Below, in pieces: positions 7,825 to 16,077 of a stretch of DNA of 64,000 nucleotides. This DNA is from Lachnospiraceae bacterium. GTDB taxonomy: Bacteria > Bacillota > Clostridia > Lachnospirales > Lachnospiraceae. Position 1 is the first letter of the stretch. Each line of letters starts with the position of its first letter. The notes below the pieces were generated by a model, which worked only from the letters and a program-made list of their open reading frames with translations, did not search any database and was not told the origin of the DNA. Position numbers and translations under genes: made by a program. Location: the NCBI GenBank assembly GCA_022781925.1, contig JALESO010000043.1, forward strand, positions 62,001 through 126,000, in the 5' to 3' direction.

Positions 7825-8901
7825 ATGAAACTTGCGGAAAAAATTATGACATTGAGAAAGCAGCGCGGCTGGTCACAGGAAGAACTGGCGCAGCAGCTTT
7901 CTGTATCCCGGCAGTCCGTATCGAAATGGGAGAGTGGCGCGTCCGTGCCGGATCTGGATAACATTTTAAAGATGAGTGCGATTTTTGATGTATCCACAGA
8001 CATTTTGTTAAAAGAAGAACTGGATCTGAATGAGAGAAACACAGTAGTTGGAGATGTACAGACTGAGCAGATGAAAATGGATCCGTTTGATATGACAAAT
8101 TCTGCCAGTGCTCAAAGTGGCATGCAGCAGCAATTTGGAGAAGATACACGAAGCGAAGAAATCCCTACACATCATGTGTCCATGCGGGAGGCAAAGGATT
8201 ACCTTGAATGGGCAAAACACAAAGCTCCGTGGATCGCCTTTGGAACGTTTCTGTGTGTTCTGTCTCCGGTATGGCTTTTGATGCTGAGTGGAATGGCAGA
8301 ATATAAGGTGCTTCCGATCACAGAGGATATGGCAGGAGGAATGGGCGTTGCAATCCTTCTGGGTATGGTGGCTGTGGCAGTGGCGATTTTTATTATCAAG
8401 GGCGCGCATCAGGAACGTTTTCGTTCTTTTGAGACACAGCACATTGCAGCGGATGAGGAAGTTCGGAGGATGGTTCTGGAGGAAAAACAGGAATTTGCTC
8501 CGCTGAGCCGTAAATGTACGGTGACTGGTGTGATTCTTTCGATTCTCAGTGTGGTTCCGATGATGCTGATGGCAGCATTTTCCATGCCGGATATTTATTA
8601 TATATACAGTCTTGGCATTCTGCTGATCTTTGTGGCAATCGCAACCTTTTTCTTTGTGTGGTCCGGAACGATCACCGGAAGTTACCAGATTTTGCTGGAG
8701 GAAGAGGATTACAGCCTGAAAAACAAACAGAGCAGTGAAAAAAGAAAACAGATTTCCAGAATTTACTGGTGTTCTGTGACGGCAATCTTTCTGGGAGTCA
8801 GCTTTCTGACGAATCGATGGGATCTGACCTGGATCATCTGGGCCTGTGCAGGGGTGCTATGTGGCGCAGTTTCTGCTATAATGTCTTTGGCGGGAAAATA
8901 A
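7825..8901 (+). CDS. membrane-anchored XRE-family transcriptional regulator
   Basis: 358 residues. Residues 1-60 are a Cro/XRE helix-turn-helix ('LRKQRGWSQEELAQQLSVS' then 'RQSVSKWESG'). A polar linker follows, then about six hydrophobic segments beginning near residue 132 ('WIAFGTFLCVLSPVWLLML') and ending at the C-terminus ('WIIWACAGVLCGAVSAIM'). Such one-component membrane regulators bind DNA from the inner face and sense an envelope or small-molecule signal. The ATG at 7825 is preceded by AAAGG and places the HTH at the very N-terminus, as is normal. Its target is unknown; the inverted repeat at 7754-7786 suggests autoregulation. Confidence 0.85.
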   Translation: MKLAEKIMTLRKQRGWSQEELAQQLSVSRQSVSKWESGASVPDLDNILKMSAIFDVSTDILLKEELDLNERNTVVGDVQTEQMKMDPFDMTNSASAQSGMQQQFGEDTRSEEIPTHHVSMREAKDYLEWAKHKAPWIAFGTFLCVLSPVWLLMLSGMAEYKVLPITEDMAGGMGVAILLGMVAVAVAIFIIKGAHQERFRSFETQHIAADEEVRRMVLEEKQEFAPLSRKCTVTGVILSILSVVPMMLMAAFSMPDIYYIYSLGILLIFVAIATFFFVWSGTITGSYQILLEEEDYSLKNKQSSEKRKQISRIYWCSVTAIFLGVSFLTNRWDLTWIIWACAGVLCGAVSAIMSLAGK

Positions 8902-8942
8902 AATGATATAAAACATACCTGATAAGTTGGTGAAGCAGAAAA

Positions 8943-8986
8943 AGGTCTTCTTTGGACGAAAAAACGTCTGAAGAGGATCTTTTTTT
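8943..8986 (+). terminator. strong rho-independent terminator after the XRE gene
   Basis: 16-base arms (8943-8958, 8965-8980; four wobble pairs) close a loop of six A's and run into seven T's. Confidence 0.92.
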
Positions 8987-9076
8987 GCACTTTTTGAAAA
9001 ATAAAATCGGCCACAAACCCAGTATTTACGCGGCTTTGCGAAGAAGTGCCAGAAAAAAATAAAAATTTTTATAAAA

Positions 9077-9110
9077 CCTAGTTGACAAATAGGAATAATG
9101 GGAATATAAT
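9077..9110 (+). promoter_or_regulatory. cysK promoter with overlapping CCTA-N9-TAGG inverted repeat
   Basis: Consensus TTGACA (9082-9087), 17-base spacer and TATAAT (9105-9110), with an A/T-rich stretch upstream. CCTA at 9077-9080 and TAGG at 9090-9093 form an inverted repeat that brackets the -35. An Rrf2/CymR-type gene lies in the same block (11769), so this is a candidate site for it; that link is inference. Confidence 0.8.
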
Positions 9111-9165
9111 ACACTCAACAAATAAAACATAGAAAACAGATATGATTTATAGGAGGACGAAAACA

Positions 9166-10101
9166 ATGGCTAACATTTATAAAGGAACACTTGGTTTGAT
9201 CGGTAACACACCACTGGTTGAGGTTGCAAACGTAGAGAAAGATTTAGACCTCAAAGCAAAAGTTCTTGTAAAATTAGAATACTTCAATCCGGCAGGAAGT
9301 GTCAAGGACAGAATTGCAAAAGCAATGATCGAGGACGCTGAGGCAAAAGGATTATTAAAAGAAGGATCCGTTATCATCGAGCCGACTTCCGGAAATACAG
9401 GTATCGGTCTTGCATCCATTGCAGCAGCAAAAGGATACAGAATCATCCTTACCATGCCGGAGACCATGAGTGTTGAGAGAAGAAACATCTTAAAAGCTTA
9501 CGGCGCAGAGATCGTTTTAACAGAAGGTTCCAAAGGAATGAAAGGAGCCATTGCAAAAGCAGATGAACTTGCAAAAGAGATTCCGAACAGCTACATCCCG
9601 GGACAGTTTGTAAACCCGGCAAACCCGGCAGCTCACAAAGCAACAACCGGTCCGGAGATCTGGAACGATACAGACGGAAATGTAGATGTATTTATCGCAG
9701 GTGTAGGTACAGGCGGAACATTAACAGGTACAGGCGAATATCTGAAAACCCAGAATCCGGATGTCAAGATCATCGCAGTAGAGCCTGCAACATCTCCGGT
9801 ACTTTCCGAGGGCAAGAGCGGAGCTCACAAAATTCAGGGTATTGGCGCCGGCTTCGTACCGGACGTATTAAATACACAGGTATATGATGAGATTATCACA
9901 ATTGAAAATGATGATGCATTTGAGAAAGCAAAACTTCTGGCAAAGAAAGAAGGCGTTTTAGTCGGAATTTCTTCCGGAGCAGCATTATCCGCAGCAATTC
10001 AGGTAGCAAAACGTCCGGAATTTGCAGGAAAAACAATTGTAGCATTATTACCGGATACAGGTGACAGATATTATTCAACACCATTATTCACAGAAGCATA
10101 A
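9166..10101 (+). CDS. cysK: cysteine synthase A (O-acetylserine sulfhydrylase)
   Basis: Makes L-cysteine from O-acetyl-L-serine and sulfide with PLP. The 311-residue protein shows 'NPAGSVKDR' with the PLP Lys47, the substrate loop 'TSGNTG' (74-79) and the glycine-rich phosphate loop '[10 protein letters not shown]'. I set the start at 9166, where AGGAGG lies 9 bases upstream; this gives the standard 'MANIYKG' start. It leads the sulfur block and lies 105 bases before metY. The serine acetyltransferase that supplies its substrate is encoded at 14722. Confidence 0.96.
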   Translation: MANIYKGTLGLIGNTPLVEVANVEKDLDLKAKVLVKLEYFNPAGSVKDRIAKAMIEDAEAKGLLKEGSVIIEPTSGNTGIGLASIAAAKGYRIILTMPETMSVERRNILKAYGAEIVLTEGSKGMKGAIAKADELAKEIPNSYIPGQFVNPANPAAHKATTGPEIWNDTDGNVDVFIAGVGTGGTLTGTGEYLKTQNPDVKIIAVEPATSPVLSEGKSGAHKIQGIGAGFVPDVLNTQVYDEIITIENDDAFEKAKLLAKKEGVLVGISSGAALSAAIQVAKRPEFAGKTIVALLPDTGDRYYSTPLFTEA

Positions 10102-10116
10102 GAAAAGAAAATCCGA

Positions 10117-10169
10117 TCAGGATCTGTGGAACAAAGACAACAAACAGGAGAGGCATATGCAGATCCTGA
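10117..10169 (+). promoter_or_regulatory. inverted repeat and possible 9-codon leader ORF between cysK and metY
   Basis: TCAGGATCTG (10117-10126) and CAGATCCTGA (10160-10169) are perfect 10-base arms separated by 33 bases. Inside lies AGGAGAGG followed by ATG at 10157, opening a 9-codon frame that ends with TGA at 10184-10186, 20 bases before metY. It could modulate metY expression or protect the cysK mRNA end; no T-tract follows. Confidence 0.4.
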
Positions 10170-10206
10170 ACACAACGAATTATTGAAAGGCAAAAGGTAG
10201 AGAACA

Positions 10207-11517
10207 ATGGCAGAGAAAATCGCAAGAAAAGACAGAAATTTCAAATTTGAGACATTACAGTTACACGTAGGACAGGAGAATCCGGATCCGGTTACAGATG
10301 CAAGAGCAGTACCGATCTATCAGACATCTTCTTATGTATTCCGCAACTGCGATCATGCAGCAGCTCGTTTCGGACTTACAGATGCAGGTAACATTTACGG
10401 ACGTCTGACAAACCCGACAGAGGACGTATTTGAGCAGAGAATGGCAGCACTGGAAGGCGGCGTTGCAGCATTAGCAGTAGCTTCCGGAGCAGCAGCTATT
10501 ACATACACCATTGAGAACCTTGCTCAGGCAGGCGATCACATCGTAGCAGCAAAAAATATTTACGGTGGTTCCTTCAACTTACTGGAGCACACACTTCCGC
10601 AGTACGGCATCGAGACTACATTTGTAGATCCGTTTAACATTGACGAAGTAAAAGCTGCTATCCAGGACAACACAAAAGCACTTTACATCGAGACACTTGG
10701 TAACCCGAACTCTGATGTAGTAGATATCGAGACACTGGCAAACATCGCTCATGAGCATAAAATCCCGCTGGTAATCGACAATACATTCGCAACACCATAC
10801 CTGGTTCGCCCGATCGAGTACGGCGCAGATATCGTTGTTCATTCCGCAACAAAATTCATCGGCGGACACGGAACAAGCATCGGTGGTGTTATCGTAGACA
10901 GCGGTAAATTCGACTGGGAAGCATCTGGAAAATTCGCTTCTTTAGTAGATCCGAACCCAAGCTACCACGGTATCAGCTTCACAAAAGCAGTTGGACCGGC
11001 AGCGTTCGTTACAAAGATCCGTGCAATCTTACTGCGTGATACCGGAGCAACTATTTCTCCGTTCAACGCTTTCCTGTTCTTGCAGGGACTTGAGACACTG
11101 TCCTTACGTGTAGAGCGTCACGTAGAGAACGCACTGAAAGTCGTTCAGTATTTAAACAACCATCCACAGGTAGAGCGCGTACATCATCCGTCTGTATCTG
11201 AGGATCCGAGCCAGCAGGCATTATACAAAAAATACTTCCCGAACGGCGGTGGTTCTATCTTCACATTTGAGATCAAAGGTGATGAGCAGAAAGCAAAAGA
11301 CTTCATCGACAATCTGGAGTTATTCTCCCTGCTTGCAAACGTTGCAGATGTAAAATCTCTGGTTATCCATCCGGCAACAACTACACACAGCCAGTGCACA
11401 CCGGAAGAGCTTGCTGATCAGGGAATCAAACCAAACACCATCCGTCTTTCCATCGGTACTGAGAACATCGATGATATCATTCAGGATCTGGATGAGGCTT
11501 TCAAAGCAATTCAGTAA
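10207..11517 (+). CDS. metY: O-acetylhomoserine aminocarboxypropyltransferase (sulfhydrylase)
   Basis: PLP enzyme of the Cys/Met-metabolism family that makes homocysteine from O-acetylhomoserine and sulfide. The 436-residue length, 'FETLQLHVGQENPDP' N-terminus and the long insertion near residues 230-260 fit MetY rather than MetB/MetC (about 380). PLP-binding Lys216 lies in 'SATKFIGGHG'. The ribosome site is AAAGG. Together with cysK it indicates direct assimilation of sulfide into both cysteine and methionine. Confidence 0.95.
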   Translation: MAEKIARKDRNFKFETLQLHVGQENPDPVTDARAVPIYQTSSYVFRNCDHAAARFGLTDAGNIYGRLTNPTEDVFEQRMAALEGGVAALAVASGAAAITYTIENLAQAGDHIVAAKNIYGGSFNLLEHTLPQYGIETTFVDPFNIDEVKAAIQDNTKALYIETLGNPNSDVVDIETLANIAHEHKIPLVIDNTFATPYLVRPIEYGADIVVHSATKFIGGHGTSIGGVIVDSGKFDWEASGKFASLVDPNPSYHGISFTKAVGPAAFVTKIRAILLRDTGATISPFNAFLFLQGLETLSLRVERHVENALKVVQYLNNHPQVERVHHPSVSEDPSQQALYKKYFPNGGGSIFTFEIKGDEQKAKDFIDNLELFSLLANVADVKSLVIHPATTTHSQCTPEELADQGIKPNTIRLSIGTENIDDIIQDLDEAFKAIQ

Positions 11518-11606
11518 TCGGAGTAATGTGTGAAGCCGTAAAAAATAAACGGACTTCAGAGTTGAAAGAATTGTTGTAAAAAATGTTTTGAACAAGTATA
11601 AAAATT

Positions 11607-11636
11607 CAGGCGGGTTGTATCACTGCAATCCGCCTG
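11607..11636 (+). terminator. hairpin after metY, probable terminator
   Basis: 11-base arms CAGGCGGGTTG (11607-11617) and CAATCCGCCTG (11626-11636), one wobble, 8-base loop. The following T-tract is poor, so termination may be partial. Confidence 0.6.
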
Positions 11637-11692
11637 TTAAATTAAATGAGAAAATTAAATGTTACTGTTATCTGAAAGAGGGAAAACACAGT

Positions 11693-11733
11693 AAGATTTT
11701 TGTATAAAATAAAAAATAAGATTTTTGCATAAA
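11693..11733 (+). repeat. 16-base direct repeat upstream of the Rrf2 gene
   Basis: AAGATTTTTGTATAAA (11693-11708) recurs as AAGATTTTTGCATAAA (11718-11733), one mismatch, 25 bases apart. Both lie 36-76 bases before the Rrf2 start and contain TATAAA/CATAAA strings, so they overlap the likely promoter and may be regulator sites. Confidence 0.6.
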
Positions 11734-11768
11734 GTGAAAGTTTTTGGAGGATGGGAGGTATTATAAAA

Positions 11769-12215
11769 ATGAAGTTTTCGAAAAAAAGCCGATATGGACT
11801 GACCTCTCTGATCGATTTATCCGTACATTCCAAAACCGGACATGTGGCATTAAACAGTATCGCGGAGCGAAATGACATTTCACCGCAGTATCTGGAGCAG
11901 GTATTTGCTGCACTGCGTCGTGCCGGTATTGTCAAAAGTATCAAAGGACCGCAGGGCGGTTATCTGCTGAATCATCCGGCAGAGGATATTACAGTGGCGC
12001 AGATCCTGGAAGCCCTGGATGGAAGCTATCATATCGCAGATGAGGATACGACAGAGGAAAGTGCCTGTAAAGGGATTGCAATGGCGATTCAGACACGGGT
12101 AATAGATGAGGTGAACCGCCAGCTGGATCAGATTCTGACGAATCTGACGCTTGCGGATCTGGTAAAGGATTACCAGGAGTTTGAGAAATACGACGAAAGC
12201 ATGTACTACATCTAA
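11769..12215 (+). CDS. Rrf2-family regulator (CymR/IscR-like)
   Basis: 148 residues with the classical Rrf2 N-terminus ('MKFSKKSRYGLTSLIDL'), a winged HTH ('ISPQYLEQVFAALRRAGIV' then 'KGPQGGYLL') and a C-terminal dimerisation helix. Only one cysteine is present (in 'ESACKG'), so it lacks the three cysteines that bind the Fe-S cluster of IscR. CymR, which represses cysteine genes and works with CysK and O-acetylserine, is the nearest functional parallel, and the location between metY and mnmA supports a sulfur role. GGGAGG precedes the ATG at 11769; a slightly earlier in-frame ATG would not give the conserved start. Confidence 0.88.
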   Translation: MKFSKKSRYGLTSLIDLSVHSKTGHVALNSIAERNDISPQYLEQVFAALRRAGIVKSIKGPQGGYLLNHPAEDITVAQILEALDGSYHIADEDTTEESACKGIAMAIQTRVIDEVNRQLDQILTNLTLADLVKDYQEFEKYDESMYYI

Positions 12216-12234
12216 TGGCGCAGGTGAACTGTAA
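12214..12234 (+). repeat. relic matching the end of the 48.75-48.94 kb repeat element
   Basis: 21 bases directly after the Rrf2 stop match 48901-48921 with two adjacent mismatches (AATGGCGC..GTGAACTGTAA). The same segment carries the right inverted-repeat arm of that element. No other part of the element is found here. Confidence 0.55.
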
Positions 12235-12267
12235 GAAAACTTACCGAAAAGAAATGTATGCTACTAC

Positions 12268-12350
12268 TTGATTTTTATCAGCAAAAAATACTATAATACT
12301 AGGATAACATGGGGTTATATCATAGTCTGTGTATACAGGAGATATAATCC
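12268..12350 (+). promoter_or_regulatory. mnmA promoter and leader hairpin
   Basis: TTGATT (12268-12273), 18-base spacer, TATAAT (12292-12297). In the leader TTATATC (12315-12321) pairs with GATATAA (12341-12347), with a small inner CTGT/ACAG stem. No T-run follows, so this is not a terminator; it may be an operator or a stabilising leader structure. Confidence 0.55.
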
Positions 12351-12390
12351 ACAGATTCTTGAATAGTATGATAAAAAGGAGACGTAGCCT

Positions 12391-13491
12391 TTGAATAAAA
12401 AAGCAATAATCGCAATGAGCGGCGGCGTTGATTCCAGCGTAGCCGCTTTTTTAATGAAAGAAAAAGGATATGAGTGTATCGGTGCTACCATGAAGCTGTT
12501 TCAGAACGAGGATGTGGTTGTATGCAGAGAGCATACCTGCTGTTCCTTAGACGATGTGGAAGATGCCAGAAGCGTAGCCCGTGCACTGGATATGCCATAT
12601 TATGTATTTAATTTTTCAGACCGGTTCAAGGAAGAAGTCATGGAGAAATTCGTATGTTCCTATGAAAACGCATGTACACCGAATCCATGCATCGACTGTA
12701 ATCGTTATCTGAAATTTGAAAAATTATTCCAGCGTGCAAAGGAACTGTCCTATGACTATGTAGTTACCGGACATTATGCACAGATTGAATATAACGAGGA
12801 AACAGGCCGCTATCTGTTGAAAAAATCCGTGGATCTGAGCAAAGATCAGAGTTATGTCCTGTATTCTCTGACACAGGATCAGCTGGCACATGTGCAGTTC
12901 CCGCTGGGCGGCATGCATAAGACAGAGGCCAGAGAGATTGCGGAGGCACAGGGATTTATCAATGCCAGAAAGCACGACAGCCAGGATATCTGTTTTGTCG
13001 TAAACGGAAAATATTCGGATTTCATTGAGCAGTACCGTGGAAAGACCTATCCGGAAGGCGATTTTGTGGATCTGGAAGGCAATGTGCTGGGCCGTCATAA
13101 AGGAATCATCCGCTATACCATCGGACAGCGAAAAGGACTTGGCTTATCTTTAAAGGAGTCCATGTATGTCGTTGCGGTTGATCCGGTAAAAAATCAGGTT
13201 ATTTTAGGCAGAAATGAAGACCTGTTTTCCAGAGAACTGCTGGCAAATGATGTGAATCTGATCTCCGTGGATCATATCGAGGGGGAAATGCGCGTGAAGG
13301 CTAAGGTCCGGTATCGTCATGAGGAACAGTGGGCGACTGTGACGCAGCCGGAACCGGATAAGATCCGTGTGGTATTTGATGAGCCGCAGCGGGCCATCAC
13401 CTGCGGTCAGGCAGTGGTGCTGTATGATGGCGATGTGGTTGTCGGCGGAGCGACCATCATTGAGACGGAGATTGCAAAAAGATACAGTTAA
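12391..13491 (+). CDS. mnmA: tRNA-specific 2-thiouridylase MnmA
   Basis: Installs s2U34 in Lys, Glu and Gln tRNAs, using ATP and persulfide sulfur. 366 residues with PP-loop 'SGGVDSS' at the N-terminus, the nucleophile Cys100 in 'CTPNPCIDC', and the second catalytic Cys201 in 'DICFV'; both match the spacing in E. coli MnmA (102/199). The start is a TTG at 12391 with AAAGGAGA 9 bases upstream; no ATG fits the PP-loop position. Usually an Rrf2 gene, a cysteine desulfurase and mnmA travel together in Firmicutes; here the desulfurase is missing from the set. Confidence 0.94.
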   Translation: MNKKAIIAMSGGVDSSVAAFLMKEKGYECIGATMKLFQNEDVVVCREHTCCSLDDVEDARSVARALDMPYYVFNFSDRFKEEVMEKFVCSYENACTPNPCIDCNRYLKFEKLFQRAKELSYDYVVTGHYAQIEYNEETGRYLLKKSVDLSKDQSYVLYSLTQDQLAHVQFPLGGMHKTEAREIAEAQGFINARKHDSQDICFVVNGKYSDFIEQYRGKTYPEGDFVDLEGNVLGRHKGIIRYTIGQRKGLGLSLKESMYVVAVDPVKNQVILGRNEDLFSRELLANDVNLISVDHIEGEMRVKAKVRYRHEEQWATVTQPEPDKIRVVFDEPQRAITCGQAVVLYDGDVVVGGATIIETEIAKRYS

Positions 13492-13534
13492 TGAGAGAAA
13501 CGTGTAAAAAAGGAGATAAAAGGGGAAGTAAGGA

Positions 13535-14569
13535 ATGGATGTAGCACAGAAACTAATCAGGGAACATAATTTAACCAGGGAAGAGTTTGTGGAACTGATC
13601 AACATGGCAGATGATCCGCAGGTGGATGCACTGCTGGCAGAAGAGGCAGTCCGCATTCGCAAAGAGGTCTATGGCACGGATGTGTATACAAGAGGTCTGA
13701 TCGAGTTTACAAATTATTGCAAAAACGACTGTTATTACTGTGGGATCCGCAGAAGCAATCCGAACGCAAAGAGGTATCGACTGACAGAGGATGAGATTTT
13801 AGCCTGTTGTGAGAACGGATACGAGTTAGGATTTCGTACTTTCGTTCTGCAGGGCGGCGAAGATCCATATTATAACGATGACCGTATGGTGGATATCGTT
13901 CAGAAGATCCGTGCCGGTTATCCGGACTGTGCGATCACACTGTCCATCGGTGAAAAATCCTATGAGAGTTATAAACGTTTCCGGGAAGCGGGCGCAGATC
14001 GTTATCTGCTGCGTCATGAAACTGCAAACGATGCACATTATCGAAAACTGCATCCGGAAGAAATGAGTCTGGCGGTGCGCAAGCAATGTCTGTATGATTT
14101 AAAGGCACTTGGCTATCAGGTGGGAGCAGGATTTATGGTCGGTTCCCCGGAGCAGACCGCAGAGACGCTGGCGGACGATCTGGTATTTTTAAAAGAGCTG
14201 GAGCCGCAGATGGTCGGCATCGGTCCGTTCATTCCGCATCATGATACCATGTTTGCAGAAGAACCTTCCGGAAGTGTGCCGCTGACTTTATTTTTGCTGT
14301 CTGTGATCCGTATTATGCTGCCGCATGTGTTACTTCCGGCAACAACGGCGCTTGGAACCGCAGATCCCCTGGGAAGGGAAAAAGGTTTGCAGCATGGCGC
14401 AAATGTCGTCATGCCCAACCTGTCACCGGTGAAGAACCGCAAACAGTATGATCTATATGACAACAAGATCTGTACCGGAGAGGAAGCGGCGGAATGCCGC
14501 GGATGTCTCGGCCGTAGAGTGGGAAGTGTCGGATATGAACTGGTCAGCGACCGCGGGGATTTCCGGTAA
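13535..14569 (+). CDS. hydE: [FeFe]-hydrogenase maturation radical SAM enzyme HydE
   Basis: 344 residues. The radical SAM cluster motif CxxxCxxC is Cys62-Cys66-Cys69 ('CKNDCYYCGIRRSN'), followed by 'LQGGEDP' and 'RHETAN', both typical of HydE; BioB and HydG differ at these points. HydE acts in assembly of the 2Fe subcluster of the H-cluster. It follows mnmA by 43 bases, probably in one transcript. HydF, HydG and the hydrogenase are not in the window. A C-terminal Cys pair ('AECRGCLG') may bind an auxiliary cluster. Confidence 0.92.
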   Translation: MDVAQKLIREHNLTREEFVELINMADDPQVDALLAEEAVRIRKEVYGTDVYTRGLIEFTNYCKNDCYYCGIRRSNPNAKRYRLTEDEILACCENGYELGFRTFVLQGGEDPYYNDDRMVDIVQKIRAGYPDCAITLSIGEKSYESYKRFREAGADRYLLRHETANDAHYRKLHPEEMSLAVRKQCLYDLKALGYQVGAGFMVGSPEQTAETLADDLVFLKELEPQMVGIGPFIPHHDTMFAEEPSGSVPLTLFLLSVIRIMLPHVLLPATTALGTADPLGREKGLQHGANVVMPNLSPVKNRKQYDLYDNKICTGEEAAECRGCLGRRVGSVGYELVSDRGDFR

Positions 14570-14721
14570 CAGATTTATAAAAAGGATTGTCTGGAATGAA
14601 TATAGAAATAATGGAAACGTAAAAATGAGTTCCGGGAAAACGATTATATAAAAATCAGAAAGCTATTTCCAATCAAAAAATATAGCGCGTAAATTGAATG
14701 AGAAAGAAAAAGGTGAATCGT

Positions 14722-15696
14722 ATGTCAGATATGAGCAGAAATATGGAAGGAAGAGAAGCGGAAGAAATTCTGAATTCTATTCTGGAAGATTATGAGCTGG
14801 ATCGTACCATTGATAAAATGGAAGATTTCTATGATCAGCCAAATAAAGAAGTTATTATTGATATTATTGAAAAATTATTAAAGATCATTTATCCGGGGTA
14901 TTACAGAGACCGTGCATACAAAAGCTATCATGCCAATCATCATTTATCGACATTGATTGAGGATGTATTGTACCGTCTCAGCAGACAGATCGCGAAAGTT
15001 TCCAAATTCTGTCCGCAGCTGGATGGAAAATGCCGTGAGCAGATTGAAAAAGAAAGCTATGAGAGTACGGTAGACTTTCTGCGCCAGATTCCGAAGATCC
15101 GTGAATATCTGGAAGGGGATCTGCAGGCAGCCTTAGAAGGTGATCCGGCAGCAAACAGCTACGGTGAGATCATTCTGGCTTACCCTGGGCTGTTTGCCAT
15201 TACCATCAATCGTCTGGCACATGAACTGTTTATCCGTTCTGTACCGCTGATTCCGCGTATCATGACAGAGTATGCGCACAGTGTAACCGGAATTGATATT
15301 CATCCGGGTGCCACCATCGGAAAGCACTTCTTTATCGATCATGGTACCGGTATCGTAGTCGGTGAGACGACGATCATCGGTGATAATGTCAAAATTTATC
15401 AGGGTGTTACCCTTGGCGCGCTGTCTACCAGAGGTGGTCAGAAACTGAAAAATGCAAAACGTCATCCTACCATTGAGGATAATGTAACGATTTATTCCGG
15501 AGCGTCTATTCTTGGCGGTGAGACTGTCATTGGCAGAGATTCTGTCATCGGCGGTAATGCGTTTATCACAAAATCCATCCCGGCGGGAACGACCGTCAGC
15601 ATCAAAGGACAGGAACTGCAGTTCAAGCAGGGTGGAAAAACGACCATGGAGATCAGTAATCTGGATCAGGATGAGAACTGGTTTTACATCATATAG
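14722..15696 (+). CDS. cysE: serine O-acetyltransferase
   Basis: Makes O-acetylserine for CysK. 324 residues from the ATG at 14722 (AAAGGTGA upstream; an ATG 24 bases earlier has no ribosome site). A long helical N-terminal domain (about 1-190) precedes a left-handed beta-helix of hexapeptide repeats ('[19 protein letters not shown]', '[21 protein letters not shown]'). The chain ends in Tyr-Ile-Ile; a C-terminal Ile is the residue CysE inserts into the CysK active site to form the cysteine synthase complex. The N-terminal part is longer than in E. coli CysE, as in the EpsC/SrpH-type group. Confidence 0.93.
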   Translation: MSDMSRNMEGREAEEILNSILEDYELDRTIDKMEDFYDQPNKEVIIDIIEKLLKIIYPGYYRDRAYKSYHANHHLSTLIEDVLYRLSRQIAKVSKFCPQLDGKCREQIEKESYESTVDFLRQIPKIREYLEGDLQAALEGDPAANSYGEIILAYPGLFAITINRLAHELFIRSVPLIPRIMTEYAHSVTGIDIHPGATIGKHFFIDHGTGIVVGETTIIGDNVKIYQGVTLGALSTRGGQKLKNAKRHPTIEDNVTIYSGASILGGETVIGRDSVIGGNAFITKSIPAGTTVSIKGQELQFKQGGKTTMEISNLDQDENWFYII

Positions 15697-15714
15697 TTGT
15701 GTTTCATGGTGACT

Positions 15715-15830
15715 TAAAATTTGGGTAGTGAAGGCGCCAGTCATCAATCTTACCTCTGCAGCTAACAATCGCTTGCCGAGGAAAGATTGCCTGTCTGGCG
15801 TCATATACGTTTCGCTAATCACAAATTTTA
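15715..15830. repeat. palindromic element, copy A
   Basis: Outer arms TAAAATTTG (15715-15723) and CAAATTTTA (15822-15830) are perfect. Inside, CGCCAG/CTGGCG, CAATCTT/AAGATTG and CCTC/GAGG pair in nested order around a loop containing the reverse complement of AGCGATTGTTAGC. Copy B carries the same 13-base core in the other direction. Confidence 0.7.
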
Positions 15831-15907
15831 CGTTAAAATATAAATTTGCATGCATAACATAAGGGCGTTTTGTTGGAGTTGCAAATCTGCATGCGGTATG
15901 AAGTGTC

Positions 15908-16042
15908 GTGTGGCGCAAAAATTTACAACTATCTCTGTGTAAATTGAGAACTTCTGTATTTTTCTCAAGGAGCGATTGTTAGCGACTGAGACAAAATACA
16001 GAAGTTCGTATTAATACTTAAAAGGTAAATTTTAAGCCACAC
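15908..16042. repeat. palindromic element, copy B
   Basis: Outer arms beginning GTGTGGC (15908) and ending GCCACAC (16042) continue inward as AATTTAC/GTAAATT with one indel. An inner perfect 15-base stem pairs GAACTTCTGTATTTT (15948-15962) with its complement (15993-16007), around a loop with the core AGCGATTGTTAGC (15971-15983). It ends about 35 bases before the nitroreductase start. Confidence 0.72.
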
Positions 16043-16077
16043 AGATACAAACTAAAAGAACATCAGGAGGAAACATC

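Larger units (their letters stand above)
15697..16077. other. 381-base intergenic region filled with inverted repeats
   Basis: No protein frame is supported. The region consists almost entirely of two palindromic units (15715-15830 and 15908-16042), joined by a segment with two GCATGC palindromes (15848-15853, 15889-15894) and ATTTGCA/TGCAAAT arms (15844-15850, 15880-15886). The ribosome site of the nitroreductase gene follows at the right end. Confidence 0.75.

Noticed and set aside
7638-7961. 107-codon frame before and across the XRE start
   Set aside because: Different frame from the HTH gene, no ribosome site, crosses the promoter palindrome.
9142-9165. earlier in-frame start of cysK
   Set aside because: Would place the ribosome site AGGAGG inside the coding region and add residues not found in the family.
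9000-9165. S-box or T-box leader upstream of cysK
   Set aside because: The transcription start is only about 50 bases before the gene; no room for a riboswitch and no conserved motif.
15697-16077. CRISPR array
   Set aside because: Repeats are inverted pairs with differing sequences, not direct repeats with equal spacers.
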